A DNA stretch of 26,046 nt from Parasitella parasitica. Lineage: Eukaryota > Mucoromycota > Mucoromycetes > Mucorales > Mucoraceae. Shown one piece after another: positions 20,415 through 26,046 of this stretch. The DNA lies in assembly GCA_025201805.1 (NCBI GenBank), contig MU619404.1, positions 13,476 to 39,521 of the forward strand, read 5' to 3'. The notes below the pieces were generated by a model that worked only from the letters and a program-made list of their open reading frames with translations, was not told the origin of the DNA and made no database searches. The position numbers and the translations under genes are program-made. Position 1 is the stretch's first letter; every line of letters starts with the position of its first letter.

Positions 20415-20520
20415 CAAAAGATTGGTACGAAAAAAAGGATAAGGTATCCATTTTATACTGATGGTTTATTAATTGAATAAAGAAATGAACGAGTTACATG
20501 TATGAAAAAAGAGAGAGACC

Positions 20521-21981
20521 TTATGGGCCGGAGCCAGGGGTTTGCTGCCAAGAAAGACGATCGTGATCTCCAAGTTTTCTGCAGTATTACAGTCAGTAAA
20601 AAAACGGTTCATCAGTCTAATTATATAGTTACCTTGGCTTGAAAAAGTGCCAACCCAAGAATACAACACCCAAAAAGGTACAAACACACCCCATCACGAT
20701 CCAAGCTAAACCCATGAAAGGATTTCTATCACCCAAAAATGATGTGCCAGTGAGTACAATGGATTTCGTACCTCCATAAGCAGTTATATCGTAATCTAGG
20801 TTGAAAAGGTCAATAAATGCTATACGCCAATGCCTGCTACTATACATACTTAATGTAACATTGACCTCATAGGTTCCTGCTTGAAGGGTTCCTTCTCTCA
20901 GAGCAGAATAGAGCTTTCTAAATGTAGGATACCAGCTGGTTCTCATCCAAACCTGGAAATGCTCATCATCCTGTGGGTGGAACATTTCCTCTGCTGAATA
21001 TCCCCTGGGATATTTCTTTTGCCAATTTGGCGGAGGAGCAAGTTCTGCAAGGTTCATTGTAGTGGTTGCAAGTCTCTTCTTATCTGCCGGCCACGCAATG
21101 TCCCTCTCACTGAAATTCATAGGATAACTTGCTGCGTTTCCAGGAGGATTCACGAATGTAACAGCAAATGTATCTAATAAAGTCAAGTTTAATCATATAT
21201 CACTTTGCCCCCCCCCCTTATTATGTGCTGCTTGCTTACCGTTGAACATAGAGTTGGCAATCAACCCGCAAGGATAATAGATTTTGTTGTCTGGACTGAT
21301 AGCTACAGGCGAACATGAGCTGAGTGCATCGGTCGCTGTGATCACATCCCCATGAAGTTGGTTGTAGCTGAGACTTTTGACATATTTACGATGGTTCTGA
21401 TAGAAATTGGTGAGTCGGTAGTAGAGAAAAACGGGCGTTTTCAAGTCGATGGGCACAGTAAATCGAATAGCACAAACACCAGCATCTCCAGCGACAGCGT
21501 TAGGGACAAATCGAACAGTGGGTGCATACATTTCTACGAGAGATGTTTCATTTTAGGAATGTTTAAAAGTTTGCATGATATCTTCTTACGTCCAGATCCT
21601 TCAGCTGTAAATTTGTATGAATATGAGCTTGGGTCCAAAGGGGTAGGAGTTGAGTTTGCATTCAAACAGTTGGTATAATCGATAATAACCTCGTTTACCT
21701 ATAGATAGTAGCAGACTGAGCATATCGTGTAGAAGAAAAAAAGTGTACTAGAAACTATTTACTGTATCGCTTTCATATAAAAACAGACCACCAAGTGGAG
21801 CAAAGATGATACCGGCGACAAAAAGTGTAGGAAGGACAGTTTTAGGTGTTAGTAATGGTTGCCAAGCCTTGAGACGCTGCTGCTTGAAGGCAGTATCTAC
21901 AAGCAAATGTTATTTATCAAGTCCTTTTTTCGTTTTTGCGCAGTATTTACTAGCAGGCTTTCTGCTCTTTTCTTCAGACAT
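20521..21981 (-). CDS. CDC50: CDC50/LEM3-family P4-ATPase flippase subunit
   Basis: Non-catalytic beta subunit of phospholipid flippases, needed for ER exit and activity of P4-ATPases that keep membrane lipid asymmetry. Exons on the minus strand: 21981-21951, 21896-21763, 21698-21590, 21533-21240, 21173-20633 and 20578-20521, giving 388 residues, normal for the family. The cytosolic N-terminus reads [22 protein letters not shown]1 is at about 30-51 ([20 protein letters not shown]). A large lumenal domain holds paired Cys ([30 protein letters not shown]). TM2 is at about 342-366 ([20 protein letters not shown]) and the C-tail is [15 protein letters not shown]. Lumenal motifs such as [22 protein letters not shown] and [17 protein letters not shown] agree with the family. 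The intron at 21174-21239 contains a run of ten C (plus strand). Which P4-ATPase it pairs with (Cdc50, Lem3 or Crf1 type) is unclear. Confidence 0.93.
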
Positions 21982-22528
21982 TATCTTGATGAGTTGATTG
22001 CAATGAAAAAGATGAAGCTCAATAGAGGAGAGGGAGAGGCTACACACAGCATTTGTGACCGGGGCGAGAACTGAGCCCAATCCCTCCTATTTGGGAACCC
22101 ATTGTGTCTATCTTGGAACAATGGATCAGTCCACCAGTTACAGACTGACTTGAATGCTGGAATACGCTGAAATGACTGTAGATGTCCTTCTTTTTTTTTA
22201 TTATTATTATTAAACTGCAAAAACGATGAGGATCAATTGAAATGCTTGTTCAAGCTGCTAGTCTTTCGGATCATCGTGCTGAGTGACTTTTTCTTGGCAC
22301 AAATGGGCTTGCAACCGTGTTGCATATGCTGGTAATGCTGATAAAACATGGCTTATTTCTATTACATTCAAAGATAATAGCTCTATCCTTGTATACACAT
22401 TTCACTGAAACCGAATAAGACTAGTATATCTTGATAATTTATGGACAATTAACGAGTTTGGGCTTAGCATTTTTTCTATTAGACACTTAGAATTAACCAG
22501 AATTACTTGTTTGATCTAGATTAACTAT

Positions 22529-22735
22529 TTAAAGCACGTTTATACGTAGCATGGCAAATAACATTGCAGCCGCTGCGATCAAACCAGCAAATGCGGCATC
22601 AAAAGTATAAAATTGAACTTTGAATAACAACCTGCATTGGTTCTACTGAGGTTACATAATTTTTGATGTGGCCTATAATACCCAATTCTCCAAGATAGTA
22701 CTAATGTCGAGACGAACATGCTTAATTTTCTTCAT
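22529..22735 (-). pseudogene. Possible gene remnant or micro-gene with one membrane-helix-like segment
   Basis: On the minus strand the segment FDAAFAGLIAAAAMLFAMLR reads straight into INVL and a stop (22531-22529). Its DNA is clearly richer in G+C than the flanks. Upstream, a frame from ATG 22735-22733 (MKKIKHVRLDISTILENW) can be joined to it by splicing 22681-22643, but that intron would be only 39 nt, shorter than every other intron here (47-68). The peptide would be about 55 residues with one transmembrane helix. The opposite strand of the same patch also has a short frame (MANNIAAAAIKPANAASK). No family is recognised. A relic of a membrane protein's C-terminus is as likely as a live gene. 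Confidence 0.2.
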
Positions 22736-23253
22736 GCATTGATATTGAAATATTTAGAGAATTACTGCAATTACTGTATTTCTGGTAGCTTCATGATATA
22801 AAACACATAAACATCAATATTCAATAGAGCTTAATGAATACAAGGCTATGTATAGTAAAAGCTAACTAACCTTTAGTCACCTTTGAAGATCACTGACGAT
22901 GCTCTTGGTACATTTAAGTAGCAATTTATGCAACTTTTTGTAAATTATTATTGAAGGCTGGCTATTAGAGAAACATAATCTCCCCAAAGTTAACGAATAA
23001 TAAAACTACAAGTACATCTTTCTCTCAAACACTGAGTCTTTATACACTAGTTTTACATTGTAGGTAATAGCATAAAGTTTCTATGTATACCTGCAAGCCA
23101 AACGCATCAATGTTACTAGCTGAGACAAATATTTATCATCAGCTGCGGGTCTTCTAAACAGATAGAAAAGAGTTTAATATCTGGCTATGTTACTACGAGC
23201 CCCGAGTACACTGAAATGATTTAATGAAGGTATTTTTTTCTTCTAGAGAGCAG

Positions 23254-23261
23254 TATATAAA
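23254..23261 (+). promoter_or_regulatory. TATA box upstream of the candidate micro-gene
   Basis: TATATAAA lies 93 bp before the ATG at 23354. The spacing leaves room for a transcription start about 30 bp downstream and a 60-nt leader. It supports the micro-gene model but is common in AT-rich DNA. Confidence 0.4.
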
Positions 23262-23353
23262 GAATCTCAATTTGACTTCCTTCGAGGCTGCTTAAGAAAG
23301 TTTCGGCCACTACATTGTACTTTCGAGGAAGTGATTTGTGAGATTAGAGCAAG

Positions 23354-23553
23354 ATGGTGCCTATAAAATATCCATATACGGTACGCAAGTATCACAATCT
23401 CATTACACTGATTTGGATATTGATTATTTCTTTTAGACTCTAATGTACACTGAGAACGGTTTGTATGTCACTTCCCAAATTCAGGCTACTTGTATCGCTT
23501 TATTCAATTTAATAGGTTACATCTATTTCTATATGTTGTATCAGTTTGAATAA
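23354..23553 (+). CDS. Candidate three-exon micro-gene encoding a 28-residue peptide
   Basis: Exons 23354-23380, 23437-23458 and 23516-23553 join without frame break into ATG plus 27 codons and TAA. The peptide starts MVPIKYPYT and ends YIYFYMLYQFE; it is Tyr-rich (7 of 28) and hydrophobic in its last third. The two introns are 56 and 57 nt, right in the size range of confirmed introns here. They have donors GTACGC and GTTTGT (the latter also used by the JMJD4-like gene) and acceptors TTTTAG and AATAG. A TATA box (23254-23261) precedes it and AATAAA (23602-23607) follows the stop by about 50 nt. No family is recognised. Alternatives are a spliced non-coding RNA, or part of a longer transcript whose exon choice I have misread. 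The middle exon is only 22 nt, which weakens the model. Confidence 0.35.
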
Positions 23554-24092
23554 AAACTATTCAAAATGATACCAATATAAATATACAAAAAATAAGAACT
23601 AAATAAAGTGATGCAAGCATTTTGAATTATTCAGACATATATGGTTATTTCATGGATGGCTATAATAATGATATTAGAATCATAATATCAAATGATTCTT
23701 TATGCTATTATTATCATTAACTAAATTACCTCATGTTATGGCATTCGCATTCATTGTTCAAATACACACAATCCGCTTGGCATATATTTGAGCATGTTTC
23801 TTTAAAACTTCTTGAATTTGATTTATCAGTTTGCATGCAACAAGCCTGTAATTCATTCCATGCACAAATGTTCAATTGAGCTCTGAAGAATGCTTTCTAT
23901 GAACTGATCTCTTTCATACGAGATCTAGGAAGGTGCGAAGTCACCCAGAAGAGGGGCCAATTAAATCAAATTCCCTCCTTTATTTGGACAATGTCACCAG
24001 AGCAATGAGCGCCCACTTTTCCATTTTATACCACAATTGCTAATCTCTTTGTCTCTTCTCTTTTTATTCCACCTTTTATACCACATTGATTC
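23554..24092. other. Intergenic region upstream of the HTH-SANT gene
   Basis: 539 bp of mostly very AT-rich DNA. It holds an AATAAA signal at 23602-23607 and, near 23930-24000, a G+C-richer stretch that is probably the promoter/5' UTR of the following gene. The motif CTTTTATACCACA... occurs in two similar copies (about 24022 and 24072) just before the start codon. I see no gene here. Confidence 0.5.
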
Positions 24093-24903
24093 ATGACCAA
24101 GACTAGTAAAGATACTGCAGAAGCGAAACGATGGCTGATAGTCGGAGCCTATCAAGCTGGAGCTACTGAGAAGCATATTGCTCGCATTGCTGGACTTTCG
24201 AGAACCGCTGTTCGCAACATTATTCTGAATTATAAGCGAACTGGCAAACCATGCATTCCTAAAAAGATACCAAACAAAGGTAATTTACATTGGTGATTCA
24301 TAAAGCAATATAGCTTATCAGGATTGTATGCTAGTGCGACAAAAGCTGATAGTCGAGTACGATGAGAATGGAAATCTGATTGATTCTGACAATGACGATG
24401 ATGATGAGAACGATCATGAAACAGTAGAGCAAGTACATATACCACAGCGGCCTCATAAGCATATTAATGGCAAGAGATCAATACTCGATAACAAAAAAAG
24501 AGCTGTACAGCATTCATTTAGAAACGGTATAACTACAAAAGACGTCATTAGCTATGCGATAGATCAGATACGAATATCAGCATCAGAAGATCAACAATTA
24601 GCAACAGCTGCAACATCACAGTCTACAATGGCATCCCCAATATCCTTAGCATCATCATTACCAGTAAAATTGTCACCGCCATCAAAGACTGATCAGGATA
24701 TTCGTGGATACGAACTGTGGTCTCATGAGGATGATATGCTTTTATTAAATCATGTGTTATACCACCTTCATGGAGGCGGCTGGGCCGACCTTGAGGTCAA
24801 ATTTGAAGGCAGACATTCAGCACGGCTTTGTTATGACCGATGGAAACATTTAAAGGGTTTATTGATAACCGGTATAACTGATAAGCCAAATACCCCCTGG
24901 TAA
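24093..24903 (+). CDS. Protein combining a transposase-type helix-turn-helix and a Myb/SANT-like domain
   Basis: Exons 24093-24279 and 24335-24903 (55-nt intron) give 251 residues. Residues about 8-58 form a homeodomain-like helix-turn-helix: AKRWLIVGAYQAGATEKHIA, then RIAGLSRTAVRNIILNYKRT and GKP. This is the layout of the N-terminal DNA-binding domain of Tc1/mariner-type transposases. An acidic patch follows (DSDNDDDDENDHE), then a Ser/Ala/Gln-rich linker. The C-terminus (about 191-241) is Myb/SANT-like with three spaced Trp: YELWSHEDDMLLLNHVLYHL, HGGGWADLEVKF and ARLCYDRWKHLKGLL. There is no DDE catalytic core, so it is not a transposase. A nuclear DNA-binding regulator derived from a transposase domain is the natural inference. 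An alternative 34-nt intron (24280-24313) also keeps the frame, adding seven residues, but is too short. The gene converges on the DUF3818 gene with a 59-bp spacer. Confidence 0.78.
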
Positions 24904-24962
24904 AGCTTGTTGCGTTTCTCCATAGTCATGATATAGTCTTATAATGCTACATATAAATACTC

Positions 24963-26046
24963 TTATTTTTTCATAATTTTTTGAACATGCTCGACAAATG
25001 TGGGGGCAATTCTCGGGATAATTTCAAGCTGAGGCGGCCGAAGTGTCATTTCATGAGCGACTAGACTGCTGCTGCTACCGCTTGTGATAGATTGCTCGTC
25101 ATCACTGTCGTAGTCAATCTCGGCCATATCATTAAAGACGCCCATCACCTCTTTGTTTTCAGGTAAAAAGTCAAATATCTCTTGAGAGTCCGCTACATCG
25201 GTCGTAGACATTAATTTTTGACGCTTTCGCTCCAAATGTCTTTCCTTGCGGCTGCGGTGGTAGGCGCATAGTTGGTCAATCTCGTTTCTTAACGCAGGAT
25301 ATTCAGACGAAGGGATGCCAGCTTGTGCGACAATTTGATCAAGATCAATCTTGGTGGGAATACCGTTCGACACAAAGCTAAAAAGTTTATCCACATAACC
25401 TAGAAGGTTATCAAATAGTTTAGATTGGTCTTGGGCGTGCACGTTGTGCACAAACTGGTAGAATCTGTCTTCATGGCGCTGAACAAGATCGATAAAAGGC
25501 TGCGCTGTGTTGGTGACATCTTGGACGTCCATTGCATCAATCACTTGGATCAAATCATTTATAAACGTAGCCACATGGCCAATAGTATCACCAATATTTG
25601 CAGCCTTGTAAACTTGGGCTAAAGGTTCGTAAAAGATAGCAAAAAGGTCTTTGATGATTTCTCCAGTGACGCCTTGGAACACAAGAGACATCAACACCTC
25701 TTGCTCTTGTTTTCTAGCATAGAGAACCCAGAGCTTGTATAGGTTTTCAACCAATACACGAGCTTCTATTTTACCAGGTTGGTTAGCAAAAGCAACCTTG
25801 ATGATTTGTTCAGGTGTCAATACAGGCTCAATATTAGAATTCTTCAAAAGTTCAAGAGTCTCTGTGATGGGAGTGGTCTTGCCCAACGTCACACCAGAAG
25901 GCAATTCAGTTTGAACAGCGTTGGCAATCTTTTGGCAAAGAGGAGGATCGCTGATCTTTGCTTCCAGATCCTGGATATCTTTGTTGAGCTCCTTCGATTG
26001 TTCGCTCATGTTTGTTAGCATGATTCTAACGTCTTTACGTGAGATC
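24963..26046 (-). CDS. PX-associated DUF3818 protein (Ypr097w-like), 5' part outside window
   Basis: The frame is open from the right window edge to TAA at 24965-24963: 361 codons. No stop precedes the first internal ATG (26021-26019), so the protein continues upstream and the entry is partial. The helical DUF3818 region is recognised from LFAIFYEPLAQVYKAANIGD, then TIGHVATFINDLIQVID, AQPFIDLVQRHEDRFYQFVH and LFDNLLGYVDKLFSFVSNG. Fungal proteins of this family carry PXB and PX domains, the PX binding phosphoinositides on endosomal membranes. The PX would lie outside this window. The part nearest the edge (SEQSKELNKDIQDLEAKISD, then PPLCQKIANAVQ) looks like a helical linker. The C-terminus has a basic segment (YHRSRKERHLERKRQKL) and a Ser/Asp-rich stretch (DYDSDDEQSITSGSSSS). 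Function is poorly known; a role in membrane trafficking is inferred from the PX association. Confidence 0.8.
   Translation of the reverse strand, partial: ISRKDVRIMLTNMSEQSKELNKDIQDLEAKISDPPLCQKIANAVQTELPSGVTLGKTTPITETLELLKNSNIEPVLTPEQIIKVAFANQPGKIEARVLVENLYKLWVLYARKQEQEVLMSLVFQGVTGEIIKDLFAIFYEPLAQVYKAANIGDTIGHVATFINDLIQVIDAMDVQDVTNTAQPFIDLVQRHEDRFYQFVHNVHAQDQSKLFDNLLGYVDKLFSFVSNGIPTKIDLDQIVAQAGIPSSEYPALRNEIDQLCAYHRSRKERHLERKRQKLMSTTDVADSQEIFDFLPENKEVMGVFNDMAEIDYDSDDEQSITSGSSSSLVAHEMTLRPPQLEIIPRIAPTFVEHVQKIMKK

Larger units (their letters stand above)
21982..23353. other. Gene-poor region upstream of CDC50
   Basis: 1.37 kb. The first about 250 bp should be the CDC50 promoter and 5' UTR; a 79-codon minus-strand frame there (21981-22220) looks like a chance ORF. 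At 22529-22735 (minus) there is a short coding-like patch, described separately. A TATA box with a downstream transcript-like structure begins at 23254. I see no tRNA or transposon in the rest. Confidence 0.5.

Noticed and set aside
21981-22220. 79-codon minus-strand ORF just upstream of CDC50
   Set aside because: It overlaps the CDC50 start codon in another frame, begins with an Asn/Lys low-complexity stretch and shows no domain. It most likely lies in the promoter/5' UTR.
24280-24313. 34-nt alternative intron in the HTH-SANT gene
   Set aside because: It keeps the frame but is shorter than all other introns here. The 55-nt alternative ending at 24334 fits better.

Overview
The window looks like nuclear DNA of an early-diverging fungus, most likely Mucoromycota (Mucorales-like). 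The genes carry many short introns (about 47-68 nt) with GTRNGT-type donors. Intergenic DNA is AT-rich and full of homopolymers. The gene set mixes fungal hallmarks (class I myosin with TH1-SH3-acidic tail, Zds-type PP2A regulator, PX-associated DUF3818 protein, CDC50 flippase subunit) with genes usually missing from yeasts and other Dikarya (Abraxas-like MPN protein, JMJD4). Genus and species cannot be told from the sequence. All gene models are my own reading of reading frames and splice sites, without transcripts or database searches.

Layout. 1-478 (-): 5' part of a protein with an AT-hook-like and a PIP-box-like N-terminus, running off the left edge. 479-1366: intergenic, with a 248-bp inverted-repeat element (MITE-like). 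1367-1916 (-): histone H2A.Z, whose first coding exon is just the ATG. It is head to head with 2327-6712 (+), a 12-exon class I myosin. 7031-9280 (-): Zds1-like protein. 9281-12533: 3.2 kb of gene-poor AT-rich DNA with a ~99-bp poly-A tract, a strong hairpin and a few weak orphan ORFs. 12534-13435 (-): Abraxas-like protein. 13589-15052 (-): MEF2-type MADS-box factor. 15145-15197: assembly gap. 15297-16223 (-): SpoU-type RNA 2'-O-methyltransferase. 17521-18786 (+): JMJD4-like JmjC hydroxylase. 19109-20281 (+): RGS-domain protein. 20521-21981 (-): CDC50/LEM3 flippase subunit. 21982-24092: gene-poor, with one compact candidate three-exon micro-gene (23354-23553). 24093-24903 (+): a protein joining a transposase-type helix-turn-helix to a C-terminal Myb/SANT domain. 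24963-26046 (-): PX-associated DUF3818 protein, 5' partial.

These are independent housekeeping and regulatory genes, not an operon or a defence island. H2A.Z and myosin I share a divergent promoter. Myosin I/Zds1, RGS/CDC50 and HTH-SANT/DUF3818 are convergent pairs with short 3' spacers. The methyltransferase, MEF2 and Abraxas genes lie in tandem on the minus strand. The items most worth following up are the 28-codon spliced micro-gene, the HTH-SANT fusion, the fungal Abraxas homologue, the ATG-only exon of H2A.Z and the MITE-like element.
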